From JBBQKQ01 sp043719155 (lineage in GTDB: Bacteria > Patescibacteriota > Minisyncoccia > Phycocordibacterales > UBA5272): a stretch of 64,000 bases of DNA. The stretch lies in NCBI GenBank assembly GCA_043719155.1, contig JAYSUJ010000022.1, forward strand, positions 1-64,000, written 5' to 3'. The position numbers were made by a program, and so were the translations under genes. A model generated the notes under the pieces. The model did not search any database. It had not been told where the DNA came from and saw only the letters and a list, made by a program, of their open reading frames with translations. This document shows, piece after piece, positions 15,037-23,889 of the stretch. Position 1 is the stretch's first letter. Each line of letters opens with the position of its first letter.

Positions 15037-16500
15037 TTACAGCTTGAATAAAAATCTCAACATCTTTGACTTAAGTGGCGTGAGTTTCTCAGACATGTAT
15101 TGAAAAGTTCCACGAGGGTTCAGTTCTGATAGAGTTGGGTAGGCGTGGACAGTTTCAAAAATACTTTCCACTGGCAAATTGTTTTCCATGGCAAGTACCC
15201 ACTCGGTTATGAGTTCACCTGCATGAGGAGCAACAATTGTAACCCCTAGAATTTTTCCACCTCGCTTGTACCACTTATTTTTACCAACCAAAACTTGTAT
15301 AAATCCTTCTGCCTCTGTTCCACCTGCCTTTGCTCTGTCTACATGTTCTAGTCTTGTAGTAAAAGATTTAAAATCTATCTTCATATCAACCAGGTCTTTT
15401 TGACTTGAACCCACATGGGCCACTTCAGGAAAAGTGTATGTAACCCAAGGAAATGCATTAGGCTGTGCTTTTTTCTTTAACCAAGGCATGAGAAAAGAAA
15501 TAAATTTTGGAACAAATAAATTATTCAAAACGGCCCTTGCTTGATAACCTGCTGCATGAGTAAACATGAGCTTTCCATTGCAATCACCAATAGCGTAAAC
15601 TCTTTTATTTGTTGTTTGAAGATAGTCATTTATCTCTATTCCTCTTTCTGTAAATTTAATATTTGCTTTGTCTAAAGCTAGGTCTAGATTTAGGTCACGA
15701 CCTACAGCTACTAAAAGTTCTTCGGATTTTAAAATAATCCCATTTTCAAGTTCGACACATTTTTCGCCGTCTAGTTCGAATACTTTTTTTATTTCTGCGT
15801 TTGGAAATATCTCAATTCCAAGTTTCTTTAATTTCTCTGTCATAAACTGCCTAGTCTCCAGTTCTTCTCTTGCCATAACTAAGTCCTCTTTCAAAATCAT
15901 TTTCACTCTAGTCCCAAAACAAGAAATGGCAGTTGCCATTTCCATGCCTATACTCCCTCCGCCTACTACAGTCATGGTTTTTGGTAGTTTTGGTAAGTCA
16001 AAAAATTGCTCGTTTGTAACAAATTTAACACTGTTAAAAATTTCTGGTATTCTAGGCTTGGATCCAGTCGCAACAATACACTTTTTAAATTTAAAATAAA
16101 CCTCTTTATTGTTTGTCTTTTCTAAAACGATAATTTTATTTTCTGAGTAAAATTTAGCTTCACCAATTATTACATCGCAACCTAAATTTTGAAACCTATC
16201 TACACTGTCTGTCTTAGCTATCTCCTCTTCCACCATTTTAATTCTCTTTTTTGCTTCCTCAAAATGTTTAGAAAAATCTACATCTACCTTTTCATCGACA
16301 AATTTTTCTTCTCTAATTATCAACATTTTTTCTGCCTCGTGGATAAGTGTTTTAGATGGGATGCAGCCATTCCAAAGACAGTCTCCACCAAGTTTATTTT
16401 TCTCTAGTAATAAAACTTTTAATCCAAGTTTTGCAGCTCCTGCGGCGGCCGACAAGCCACCGCTCCCCGCCCCGATAATAACTAAGTCATATTTTTTCAT
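15037..16500 (-). CDS. Pyridine-nucleotide disulfide oxidoreductase (class I, MerA/Lpd-like)
   Basis: The 487-residue product has an N-terminal FAD loop GAGSGG, the redox-active disulfide in CLWNGCIPSK (about residues 42-51), an NAD(P)H-binding GGGSIGMEMA and the second FAD motif YAIGDC. The C-terminal dimerisation domain carries the paired His/Glu region (HAYPTLSE). The CLWNGCIPSK pattern is closer to the mercuric-reductase-like and uncharacterised oxidoreductases than to classical lipoamide dehydrogenase (CLNVGCIPSK). No N-terminal HMA domain and no C-terminal Cys pair are present, so mercuric reduction is unlikely. I chose the ATG at 16500 over an upstream TTG. The gene follows tgt by 27 bases. 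Confidence 0.88.
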   Translation of the reverse strand: MKKYDLVIIGAGSGGLSAAAGAAKLGLKVLLLEKNKLGGDCLWNGCIPSKTLIHEAEKMLIIREEKFVDEKVDVDFSKHFEEAKKRIKMVEEEIAKTDSVDRFQNLGCDVIIGEAKFYSENKIIVLEKTNNKEVYFKFKKCIVATGSKPRIPEIFNSVKFVTNEQFFDLPKLPKTMTVVGGGSIGMEMATAISCFGTRVKMILKEDLVMAREELETRQFMTEKLKKLGIEIFPNAEIKKVFELDGEKCVELENGIILKSEELLVAVGRDLNLDLALDKANIKFTERGIEINDYLQTTNKRVYAIGDCNGKLMFTHAAGYQARAVLNNLFVPKFISFLMPWLKKKAQPNAFPWVTYTFPEVAHVGSSQKDLVDMKIDFKSFTTRLEHVDRAKAGGTEAEGFIQVLVGKNKWYKRGGKILGVTIVAPHAGELITEWVLAMENNLPVESIFETVHAYPTLSELNPRGTFQYMSEKLTPLKSKMLRFLFKL

Positions 16501-16527
16501 ATACAAACTAGTTTAACATCTTTTACT

Positions 16528-17775
16528 TTATTTGCTATTTTTGTAAAACTTTTCACAAAATTCCTTTTTAAAATTAAAAAAATTATCTTCTAATATTGAT
16601 TGCCTTATTTTCTCTACGAGAGAGATTAAGAAATATAAATTATGTTCCGAAACTAAAATAGCCCCCAGCATCTCGTCACTTCTAAATAAATGGGCGATGT
16701 AAGCATGTGAGTACGGGTAGAGTGGCGAATTTATATCTGTAGTTATTTTACTAAAGTCTGTTTTATATTTCGAGTTTTCAATATTTATTTTTCCATTTTC
16801 TGTGAAAATCTGACCATGTCTAGCGATTCTAGTTGGGATAACGCAATCAAAAGTATCTACGCCGTACTCAACCCCTAAGAAAAAATCTATAGGTTCACCT
16901 ATACCTAAAAGATGTCTGGGTTTATTTTCAGGCAAAACTTCCGTGACACTTTTCACTGTTTTATCCATGTCTTCTTTTGTAAAACTACCACCGATACCAA
17001 AACCATCAAAATCCATTTTTGATAGAATTTCTGCTGATTCTTTTCTTAAATCTTCGTACCCTCCACCTTGGACTACTGCAAACAAAGCTTGTTGCTCACC
17101 TGTTGCACTACTTACACCCAACTTTTTATGTTCATCGACACATCTTTTTGCCCAACGATGTGTTCTGTCCATTGCAGCAATTTGGTATTCACGAGTTGCA
17201 AGTGGTGAGGTGCATTCGTCAAAGGCAAAAAAAATATCTGCACCAAGCTTATGTTGTATCTGCATTGATACTTCTGGGGTGAATCTGTGTGTTGAGCCAT
17301 CAATAAAACTCTTAAAAGTGACACCTTCCTCATCAACTTTTGCCATTTGTTCTTTTGTCGACTTAACAACCTTGTCCAGCATGCTTTGCTTTTCCTCAGC
17401 TATTTTTTTACTAGTCGCAATTTTAGTAACTCCAGAGTTAAAAGCCGCACCCAAACTTAGTACTTGAAACCCGCCAGAGTCCGTCCATGTTGGGCCAAAA
17501 TAATTCATAAATTTTCCGAAACCACCGGCTTGCTCAACAATCTCCATACCAGGTTGTAAATAGAGGTGATAAGTATTTGCTAAAATACTTCGGCTACCAA
17601 TTTTTTCTAATGAGGAGACCTGTACACCTTTAACTGTGGCTTTGGTCCCTACTGGTACAAAACAAGGTGTTAAAATATCTCCGTGTGGAGTAATTATTCT
17701 ACCTGCTCTAGCTAAAGCTGCTTCAAAGCTTTTTTTTTGTATCTTAAATGAGAATTCTTTATTTTTATTTTGCAT
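16528..17775 (-). CDS. tgt: Queuine tRNA-ribosyltransferase (Tgt), zinc-site variant
   Basis: Tgt exchanges G34 for a queuosine precursor in GUN-anticodon tRNAs. The (beta/alpha)8 barrel residues are present: DSGGFQV (catalytic Asp near residue 97), FDECTSP, GIGGSF, and the nucleophile region DTFDCVIPTR. Two things are odd. An extra stretch of about 35 Lys-rich residues sits after SLGAAF. The zinc motif CxCxxC before YSRAY is replaced by DINSPLYPYSHAY, so all three Cys ligands are gone, though the His in SEHNL remains. The fold may be zinc-free. It is 415 residues against about 375. Confidence 0.93.
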   Translation of the reverse strand: MQNKNKEFSFKIQKKSFEAALARAGRIITPHGDILTPCFVPVGTKATVKGVQVSSLEKIGSRSILANTYHLYLQPGMEIVEQAGGFGKFMNYFGPTWTDSGGFQVLSLGAAFNSGVTKIATSKKIAEEKQSMLDKVVKSTKEQMAKVDEEGVTFKSFIDGSTHRFTPEVSMQIQHKLGADIFFAFDECTSPLATREYQIAAMDRTHRWAKRCVDEHKKLGVSSATGEQQALFAVVQGGGYEDLRKESAEILSKMDFDGFGIGGSFTKEDMDKTVKSVTEVLPENKPRHLLGIGEPIDFFLGVEYGVDTFDCVIPTRIARHGQIFTENGKINIENSKYKTDFSKITTDINSPLYPYSHAYIAHLFRSDEMLGAILVSEHNLYFLISLVEKIRQSILEDNFFNFKKEFCEKFYKNSK

Positions 17776-17801
17776 TTAGAAAAGATTATATCACACTAGG
17801 G

Positions 17802-18044
17802 TTACCTTAAATATTTCTCTAATTTACTTTTTAATCTTAAATAAATCTTTAAAATTTCTGGATATCGCTTTAGGAAAGTTTCGATTTTTTCTTCTACCCA
17901 AGGTACCTCAAAAGAAATGAGGATTAGAGCCACCGCAAAGAAGACAGCTTGGGGTACAAGGGGTAAGGCCAAGCCAATAAAACCTAAAGCTAGAAAAATA
18001 ATAATTAAAATATAAATAAAACTTTTCTTAATGTAAATTTTCAT
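17802..18044 (-). CDS. Small membrane protein, DUF454/PGPGW-like
   Basis: The 80-residue product has a basic start, one long or two short hydrophobic helices (about residues 8-45) with LALGFIGLALPLVPQ followed by FFAVALILISFEVPW, and an amphipathic basic helix at the end. The G-x-LPxxP turn between the helices resembles the YbaN (DUF454) and PGPGW membrane families. Its ATG overlaps the malic enzyme stop by one base (TAATG), so the two are coupled. Confidence 0.6.
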   Translation of the reverse strand: MKIYIKKSFIYILIIIFLALGFIGLALPLVPQAVFFAVALILISFEVPWVEEKIETFLKRYPEILKIYLRLKSKLEKYLR

Positions 18045-19252
18045 TAGATTTTATAAGTTAAGACAGTTTTTGCAACTATTTTGTGAACTTTTATATCCAA
18101 TGTAGAAGGCAAAATACATTCAGCCGTTGGTTTTACTATCTTAGCTATAGCCTCAGCGCATTTTATAAAAAGTTTATTATCAAATTTGTTTGCATTTACA
18201 ATGTTCTTGCTTTGTCGGTCGAGCATTCCTCTCCAAAAACCTGGAAAGAATATCGAGTTATTGATTTGGTTTGGAAAGTCACTACGACCAGTTCCGACAA
18301 CTTTTGCTCCTCCTTTTTTCGCTTCATCAGGCATAATTTCCGGACTAGGGTTTGCTAAAGCGAAGATAATGGGGTCACGCTTCATCTTTGCTACATCATG
18401 CGAGTCAAACTGATTTGGCTTTGAAAGACCAATTACAACATCAAAATTATGCATATTATCCTTAAGTGAACCAGAGACATTTAAAGTGTTTTGTCTTAAC
18501 AAATCTTTTTTTTGTGTATTCAAGTCAGTTCTTTTGCTGTCAATTGCCCCTTTGGTATCGAAAACAGTTAAATTTTTTACTCCAAATATTTCTAAAAGTT
18601 TTGCTGTGGCAATTCCAGCAGCACCGGCACCAACAAGAGCGACGGAGACTTCGGAACTTCTTTTTTTAACAACTTTTAATGCGTTAATAAGAGCTGCAAT
18701 AGTTACTGTTGCAGCTCCCCACTGATCATCATGCATTACAGGAATTGAAAGCTCTGATCTCAATCTTTCCTCTATCTCAAAACACCTTGGGGCAGAGATG
18801 TCCTCCAGGTTTATTCCACCAAAAGTAGATTGTATGTTTTTAACAATTTTTATAATCTCCTCTGTGTCCTGGCTTTCGATGCAAATTGGAAAGGCATCCA
18901 CATTTGCAAATTGCTTCATTAAAACACTTTTACCTTCCATTACAGGTATCGCCCCACTAGCGCCAATATTCCCCAGTCCCAAAACTGCTGAACCGTCTGA
19001 AACGACGGCTACTGTGTTTTTCTTTAATGTATATTTTTTTGCACTTTCAATGTTCTTGTTTTTATCATTAAAAATCTGCATGCAAACAGCTGCAACCCCT
19101 GGTGTGTAAGCCACGGATAAATCATCATTATTTTTTAGCTTAAACTTAGAAGTTAGTTCCAGTTTCCCGCCAAATTTTAAATGGGCTTGCAGGGAAAGTT
19201 CTGAATAATCTTTTTTGTTTATGGACTGGCTACTCTTTATGTTTTTTTTCAT
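18044..19252 (-). CDS. NAD(P)-dependent malic enzyme
   Basis: Malic enzyme converts malate to pyruvate and CO2 with reduction of NAD(P). The 402-residue product is the short bacterial form. It has SVAYTPGVAAVC (substrate Tyr), the metal and catalytic region VAVVSDGSAVLGLGNIG, FGGINLEDISAP with metal-binding acids, HDDQWGAA, and a Rossmann loop VGAGAAGIA. Cofactor choice cannot be decided from the sequence. I chose the ATG at 19252; a longer frame exists upstream. TATACT (19268-19263) ends 10 nt before this ATG, so the leader would be very short. Confidence 0.93.
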   Translation of the reverse strand: MKKNIKSSQSINKKDYSELSLQAHLKFGGKLELTSKFKLKNNDDLSVAYTPGVAAVCMQIFNDKNKNIESAKKYTLKKNTVAVVSDGSAVLGLGNIGASGAIPVMEGKSVLMKQFANVDAFPICIESQDTEEIIKIVKNIQSTFGGINLEDISAPRCFEIEERLRSELSIPVMHDDQWGAATVTIAALINALKVVKKRSSEVSVALVGAGAAGIATAKLLEIFGVKNLTVFDTKGAIDSKRTDLNTQKKDLLRQNTLNVSGSLKDNMHNFDVVIGLSKPNQFDSHDVAKMKRDPIIFALANPSPEIMPDEAKKGGAKVVGTGRSDFPNQINNSIFFPGFWRGMLDRQSKNIVNANKFDNKLFIKCAEAIAKIVKPTAECILPSTLDIKVHKIVAKTVLTYKI

Positions 19253-19304
19253 ATATAAATATAGTATATCCAAATTTAAAAATTAAGAAAACTTTACAAA
19301 TTCA

Positions 19305-19727
19305 CTAATAGTTGTAGCCTCCGTAATAATCATTTTTCCTAAAAAACCTGGAGGTAAAGAACATGTAGAGTAAGAAAATCATAAAAGGGTAAAAAGTTAT
19401 CACATAACTACACAGAAATCTAAACAAAAGAACTATGTAATCTGTGATGGTCCACAAAACTGAAGCTGCTCCATTGGTTCTCTGCAACTTTAAAACCAGT
19501 AAGTCATCTTGCCTTTCAAAAAAATTATAGCCACCAATTCGCACATTTTCTAAAGAATCCAGAAAAGTACTTGGCGCAGTTTCGGTCACTTGACTGCCCT
19601 CTTCAGTAACAATGTTTACTAGCGACAACAGACTTTTTCTAGCTTGTCTCTCAAGCCCCGTGTCGCTTATGGTTAAAATAACTGAAATTAATAGAAAAAC
19701 AAATGTAAGTCTTTTGTAATTAAACAT
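19305..19727 (-). CDS. Hypothetical two-helix membrane protein
   Basis: The 140-residue product has one hydrophobic segment at the N-terminus (about residues 8-22), a polar extracytoplasmic loop of about 70 residues rich in Ser, Thr and Glu, a second hydrophobic stretch (about 95-125) and a Tyr/Asn/Gly-rich tail (DYYGGYNY). No family is recognised. It lies 52 bases upstream of malic enzyme on the same strand and may share its transcript. Confidence 0.6.
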   Translation of the reverse strand: MFNYKRLTFVFLLISVILTISDTGLERQARKSLLSLVNIVTEEGSQVTETAPSTFLDSLENVRIGGYNFFERQDDLLVLKLQRTNGAASVLWTITDYIVLLFRFLCSYVITFYPFMIFLLYMFFTSRFFRKNDYYGGYNY

Positions 19728-19794
19728 ATGGAAATTATATCAGTTTTCTTTTAAAAAGCGTTGAAAATTAATAATTTTTGGGGAAAAATAACCA

Positions 19795-19823
19795 TTGACA
19801 TTTTTGTAATATAGTGTTATATT
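19795..19823 (+). promoter_or_regulatory. Leaderless promoter of the 19830 gene
   Basis: TTGACA at 19795-19800, a 17-base spacer and TATATT at 19818-19823 make a near-consensus promoter. Only 6 bases separate the -10 from the ATG at 19830, so transcription should begin at or next to the start codon. Confidence 0.8.
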
Positions 19824-19829
19824 GTTGAA

Positions 19830-20753
19830 ATGAGTAAGTATGTAACAGATGGAAAAAATAAGGAGATAGTTGGACTTTGTTTAATAATAATTTTTTGTAT
19901 TGCTGCCAGAGTTCTACCTTTCGGTCTGATTGGCATAATTGTTCCACTCCTAATGCTTGCGTTAGTGGCTTTTTATTTTTTTAAATATGTAGACAACGAG
20001 TTTGCATCTACCAATTTAATTAAGACAAAACCTGTTGTAGAATTTTCATGGGGATACGTAAAGTCTGATGTACCAAAGCTAAATACTCTGGTATTGCTAG
20101 ATTTTTTGAAAGCTAAAGACTTTTCTTTCTATAAGAATTTCCTAAGTTTGAACTTAATAAATCTTGTTTTTATTCTTTTTGTGTTCGGAGACTTTATTTT
20201 GGTATTTAAAAATTTAAGTTTTGAAGAGTCCGGAATTTATTTTATGTTCTCAATTTTTACAAAATTTGTTTTCGTTGGTTATTTCTTGTTGAGAAAAAAC
20301 ATGCAAGTAATTGAAGGAGAGTCTACCGTTGATGATAAGGAATTGAAAGTTCTGGATATTTTCTATAAACACGTAAATGGTATGATCTCGCTTTTCCTTG
20401 TGCTCTTCTTCTCTTTTTTTGTTTTAGCAAAATACATTATAGAGATTTTCTTTGGCAATCCATACGCACTTTACCAATCTTCTTTACCTTTTGTATTGGC
20501 TGCCAACTCCGCTTTAGTTATAGCTTTTTGTGTATATTTAACTGCAAACATGATAAATAAAGAAGTGACCGCAAAAGTCATGAAGGTATTTGCTACATTT
20601 CTGACAATCTTTTTTGTGTTTATGCCTATAAATTACATTGACACTGTGACTTATTTTATAACAGGTTCGTCTTTAATCTTATCGATATTTTTGTACAACC
20701 TTGTAATTAAGAAACCTTCTTACATTGAGCACACCTACAACCTGACTTTTTAA
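19830..20753 (+). CDS. Polytopic membrane protein of unknown function
   Basis: The 307-residue product has about eight hydrophobic segments (roughly 13-32, 34-52, 105-127, 135-153, 185-208, 220-240, 252-270, 272-290). A larger polar part sits between segments 2 and 3. It is very rich in Phe, Leu and Ile with few charged residues in the helices, and shows no transporter signature I recognise. The mRNA is predicted to be leaderless. Its last 47 bases overlap the 3' end of the convergent SET-domain gene. Confidence 0.65.
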   Translation: MSKYVTDGKNKEIVGLCLIIIFCIAARVLPFGLIGIIVPLLMLALVAFYFFKYVDNEFASTNLIKTKPVVEFSWGYVKSDVPKLNTLVLLDFLKAKDFSFYKNFLSLNLINLVFILFVFGDFILVFKNLSFEESGIYFMFSIFTKFVFVGYFLLRKNMQVIEGESTVDDKELKVLDIFYKHVNGMISLFLVLFFSFFVLAKYIIEIFFGNPYALYQSSLPFVLAANSALVIAFCVYLTANMINKEVTAKVMKVFATFLTIFFVFMPINYIDTVTYFITGSSLILSIFLYNLVIKKPSYIEHTYNLTF

Positions 20754-21129
20754 TATAGTCGTTTATATACTCTTGCCCATAGTCAAAAGTAATTTCCTCT
20801 CCGGTGGTTATTTTTCTCTTAGCGGATATAAATATTCTTTCTTCACCTTCCATTATACTTTCTGCATTTGGGGCGCAGCTATGATTAAAATATCTAGCCA
20901 CGTTGTATTGAGGAGAACCGTCCAGTGACCACTTCTCATCTATTTCAAATATATATCTATTTGGATTTTCATTGGCTTCTTCGTTGGTAATTTTCTTTCC
21001 GATATACTGCATTATCTTTGCACCTCTTTTAATTGTTTCTAATGCAAATATCCCCCTACCAGAAAAGCTTGTCTTTACTATGGTTTTTGGGTATTTTTTA
21101 ATTTTGTCTGTTTCTATAGCTTTTTTCAT
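20707..21129 (-). CDS. SET-domain protein (putative protein lysine methyltransferase)
   Basis: The 140-residue product is a bare SET domain. It has SGRGIFALETIKRGAKI at the start, YIGKKIT, the pseudoknot motif RYFNHSCAPNA (about 83-93), the catalytic motif GEEITFDYG (about 115-123), and the C-terminal Cys cluster GCRCAQC. Together with the Cys in NHSC this is the post-SET zinc arrangement, CxCxxC. SET enzymes use S-adenosylmethionine to methylate lysine. The target in a bacterium is unknown. Confidence 0.88.
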   Translation of the reverse strand: MKKAIETDKIKKYPKTIVKTSFSGRGIFALETIKRGAKIMQYIGKKITNEEANENPNRYIFEIDEKWSLDGSPQYNVARYFNHSCAPNAESIMEGEERIFISAKRKITTGEEITFDYGQEYINDYIKKSGCRCAQCKKVS

Positions 21130-21220
21130 AAATATGTGGTATTATAACACATAAGCGTATATATTGTGTTTTTAGAAAACAAAGTGTGACGCCGTTAACA
21201 AAAGTAATAAAAGTATTTAA

Positions 21221-21646
21221 ATGAAAACAAACAAAGTATTCGTTGCAGGTATCGCTTATCGCGACCTTGACGGAAATCCATTAACAGGAAGACATGGTGA
21301 CCAAAAACTTGCAGACCTTTTTGGAAGAGCTGGTAAAATAGCTATGAAGAAATTGGCAAGAAGAGATGGTACTGAAGTTGAGGTTGTAGCAGCAAACATT
21401 GCTGTAGACCGAGACACAAAATTATCTCGTGGGTTCGGATTCGTAGAATTTGAAACAGTTGAGGCTGCTGAAAAGGCAATCGAAATGTTCAACGGCTTCG
21501 AATTTGAAGGCCGTGTTATAACTGTACGTTTCTCAGAACCTCGTCCAGAAGGAGATGCAAGACCTGCACGTTCTTCAGGAGGTTACGATAGAGATGGCGG
21601 AAATGGTGGTGGTAACGGTGGTTACTCTCGTGACCGAAGAAATTAA
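21221..21646 (+). CDS. RRM-type RNA-binding protein with Gly/Arg-rich tail
   Basis: The 141-residue product is a single RNA recognition motif. RNP-2 is KVFVAGIAY (residues 5-13) and RNP-1 is RGFGFVEF (about 69-76). A Gly-, Arg- and Asp-rich tail (SSGGYDRDGG) follows and resembles cyanobacterial and CPR single-RRM proteins. Compared with the usual RRM, the loop between strand 1 and helix 1 is extended (RDLDGNPLTGRHGDQ). Such proteins act as RNA chaperones or cold-shock factors. It is monocistronic with its own terminator. Confidence 0.92.
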   Translation: MKTNKVFVAGIAYRDLDGNPLTGRHGDQKLADLFGRAGKIAMKKLARRDGTEVEVVAANIAVDRDTKLSRGFGFVEFETVEAAEKAIEMFNGFEFEGRVITVRFSEPRPEGDARPARSSGGYDRDGGNGGGNGGYSRDRRN

Positions 21647-21656
21647 TTTCTAAAGT

Positions 21657-21693
21657 AAAAAGCACTTAAGTCGAAAGACTTAGGTGCTTTTTA
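21657..21693 (+). terminator. RRM gene terminator with GAAA loop
   Basis: AAAAGCACTTAAGTC pairs with GACTTAGGTGCTTTT across a GAAA tetraloop (21673-21676), followed by a T run. It begins about 10 bases after the stop. Confidence 0.9.
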
Positions 21694-21719
21694 TTTGCTG
21701 TAATTTCTCTTTGATTATT

Positions 21720-22139
21720 TTACTTCTTTCTTAAATTTTTAAAATAGGCACCTCTTTCTGTCTCACTTTCAAAAGTTTCTAGGTCAAATTCGCTATTGTT
21801 TTCTTTATTAGCTAATTTTGCCCTCTCTAAACTTTCTTCAAAAGTTTTTAAATCTGCGTTTTCAGTAACAAGTACCTGATCTGCTAAGATCACTACCTCT
21901 AAAATTTCCTCTTTTGAGCTTTGTTTTACGTCTATCACCCCACCTTGCACCAAAAACCTTTCTTCACTTTTGTTCTCTTTTCTGACAACAATCTCACCAA
22001 TGGAGACCACTGTTACAAGCGGTGCATGGTTTCTGAGTACAGTAATTTCTCCTGCTTGAGTCGGTACTGTAAAAGAGGCAACTTCACCACTAAAAAGCTT
22101 TGTGTCAGGGGTTAAAATTTTGAGTTTAAATGTGTGCAT
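21720..22139 (-). CDS. atpC: ATP synthase F1 epsilon subunit
   Basis: Epsilon belongs to the central stalk and regulates ATP hydrolysis. The 139-residue product has the beta-sandwich start LKILTPDTKLFSGEVASF and the motif GEITVLRNHAPLV. The C-terminal helical part is mostly charged. Length is normal. It is the last gene of the ATP synthase locus and starts 1 base after the atpD stop. Confidence 0.95.
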   Translation of the reverse strand: MHTFKLKILTPDTKLFSGEVASFTVPTQAGEITVLRNHAPLVTVVSIGEIVVRKENKSEERFLVQGGVIDVKQSSKEEILEVVILADQVLVTENADLKTFEESLERAKLANKENNSEFDLETFESETERGAYFKNLRKK

Positions 22140-22140
22140 T

Positions 22141-23535
22141 TTATTTTGTATCTTCTGCTAACACTTCTTCTATACTTCCTACCATGTAAAATTTACCTTC
22201 TGGTACATGGTCGTACTTACCATCCAAAATTTCTCTAAATGATCTAACTGTGTCCGCACGCTTTACATACTTTCCACTTCTTCCTGTAAATTGTTCTGCT
22301 ACGAAAAACGGTTGTGACAAGAAACGTTGAATTTTACGAGCACGAGCAACTAGCAATTTGTCCTCATCTGAAAGCTCATCCATACCTAAAATAGCAATTA
22401 TATCTTGCAAATCTTTGTACCGTTGCAAAACTTTTTGTACGTCGCGAGCTACGTTGTAATGCTCTTCTCCTACAATATCTTTTGTTAAAATTGTCGAAGA
22501 CGAATCAAGGGGGTCTACCGCAGGGTATATACCAAGCTCAGAAAGTGGTCGAGAAAGTACTACAGTTGAGTCTAAGTGTGAGAAAGTAGTAGCAGGAGCC
22601 GGGTCTGTAAGGTCGTCAGCAGGCACGTAAACAGCTTGTACTGAGGTTATAGACCCTTTCTTGGTACTTGTAATTCTTTCTTGCAGGCGACCCATTTCTG
22701 AGGCCAAGGTAGGTTGATACCCTACCGCAGACGGCATACGTCCTAGAAGAGAAGAAAGCTCTGAGCCAGCTTGGGTAAATCTAAAAATATTATCTACGAA
22801 GAAAAGTAAGTCTTTCCCTTCTTCATCACGGAAATACTCGGCTGTAGAAAGGGCTGACAAAGCAACACGTGCCCGAGCCCCAGGTGGTTCGGACATTTGT
22901 CCGAAATACAAAACAGTTTTATCTAAAACTCCTGACTCATGCATTTCTCGGTACAAGTCATTTCCCTCACGGCTTCTTTCTCCTACACCTGCGAAAATAG
23001 AATACCCGCCATGTTCAGATGCGATGTTACGAATAAGCTCTTGGATAACTACAGTTTTCCCTACTCCTGCTCCACCGAAAAGCCCAATTTTTCCACCCTT
23101 CAAAAATGGGCAAATAAGGTCAACCACTTTGATACCAGTTTCCAACACTTCCGCTTTTGTAGATTGTTCCTCAAAAGTTGGTGCCGCTCTATGAATTTCA
23201 TATTTTTTGTCATGTTTTACTGGCCCAAGATTGTCGATTGGCTCACCTGTCACGTCCATCATTCTTCCAAGTGTTCCTTTACCTACTGGTACGGAAATTG
23301 CCGACCCTGTATCAAGCACTTCTTGGTCTCTGTAAAGTCCGTCAGTAGAACTCATGGCAAAACAACGCACCTCATTTAAACCCAAATGAGCTGCAACTTC
23401 CAAATAAAGCTTCTCTATTTTACCTTCTGCATTTTTAATATCGATCGTTAAAGCATTGTAAACAGCTGGAACTTGACCTTCAAAATAAACATCAACCACT
23501 GGACCCATAACTTGTAATATTTTTCCTGTTTTCAT
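22141..23535 (-). CDS. atpD: ATP synthase F1 beta subunit
   Basis: This is the catalytic subunit. The 464-residue product has the P-loop GGAGVGKTV (about residues 151-159), catalytic Glu in GVGERSREGNDLY, Walker B LLFFVDNIFRFTQAG, and the DELSDED segment near the C-terminus. It is separated from atpG by a divergently oriented mini-gene, and a TATAAT box lies about 18 bases before its ATG, so atpD-atpC can be transcribed apart from the rest. No SD is seen. Confidence 0.98.
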   Translation of the reverse strand: MKTGKILQVMGPVVDVYFEGQVPAVYNALTIDIKNAEGKIEKLYLEVAAHLGLNEVRCFAMSSTDGLYRDQEVLDTGSAISVPVGKGTLGRMMDVTGEPIDNLGPVKHDKKYEIHRAAPTFEEQSTKAEVLETGIKVVDLICPFLKGGKIGLFGGAGVGKTVVIQELIRNIASEHGGYSIFAGVGERSREGNDLYREMHESGVLDKTVLYFGQMSEPPGARARVALSALSTAEYFRDEEGKDLLFFVDNIFRFTQAGSELSSLLGRMPSAVGYQPTLASEMGRLQERITSTKKGSITSVQAVYVPADDLTDPAPATTFSHLDSTVVLSRPLSELGIYPAVDPLDSSSTILTKDIVGEEHYNVARDVQKVLQRYKDLQDIIAILGMDELSDEDKLLVARARKIQRFLSQPFFVAEQFTGRSGKYVKRADTVRSFREILDGKYDHVPEGKFYMVGSIEEVLAEDTK

Positions 23536-23592
23536 ATGAATTTTTCGTTTTTAATTATAGCATTTTTTTATTTTATTCTAAAGTTTTTTATA

Positions 23593-23621
23593 TAGACAGA
23601 GTTATTTATTTGTGTTATTAT
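23593..23621 (+). promoter_or_regulatory. Promoter of the 23655 mini-gene
   Basis: TAGACA (23593-23598), 17 bases, TATTAT (23616-23621). The bases before the -10 read TGTGT, a feature shared with the 30188 and 32307 mini-gene promoters. Confidence 0.65.
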
Positions 23622-23654
23622 ATATTTAGTGTCAACAGTGGAAAGGATGATTTT

Positions 23655-23870
23655 ATGCTGAGTATTACCATGACACGGAAGGCAAAGTTCCTTCGCAATA
23701 TGCTTATTGTTATCTTGATAACCACCTTAGGTCTAGCGGAGCTGCAAGGCAACGCAGGACTTAGCTCTATCCAGTGGATAGGGGTTGTAGTTGGAAAGTG
23801 GGCGGGTTACCTGCTCACTATCTACACAGGTTGGAAACTCTTGCTGGCAATGTTTGCGAAGGGAAAGTGA
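23655..23870 (+). CDS. Mini-gene: 71-residue membrane protein inside the ATP synthase locus
   Basis: The product starts MLSITMTRKAKFLRN, has a hydrophobic helix (about residues 16-28), an amphipathic Gly-rich middle (ELQGNAGLSSIQWIGVVVG) and a second hydrophobic helix, ending in KGK. The ATG at 23655 is preferred over the frame's upstream codons because GGAAAGGATG lies just before it. The gene runs opposite to the atp genes and sits between atpG and atpD with its own promoter and terminator. The family is unknown. Its G+C-richer codons and SD place it with the other mini-genes. Confidence 0.75.
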   Translation: MLSITMTRKAKFLRNMLIVILITTLGLAELQGNAGLSSIQWIGVVVGKWAGYLLTIYTGWKLLLAMFAKGK

Positions 23871-23889
23871 GCTGTTAAATTGGCTTGCG

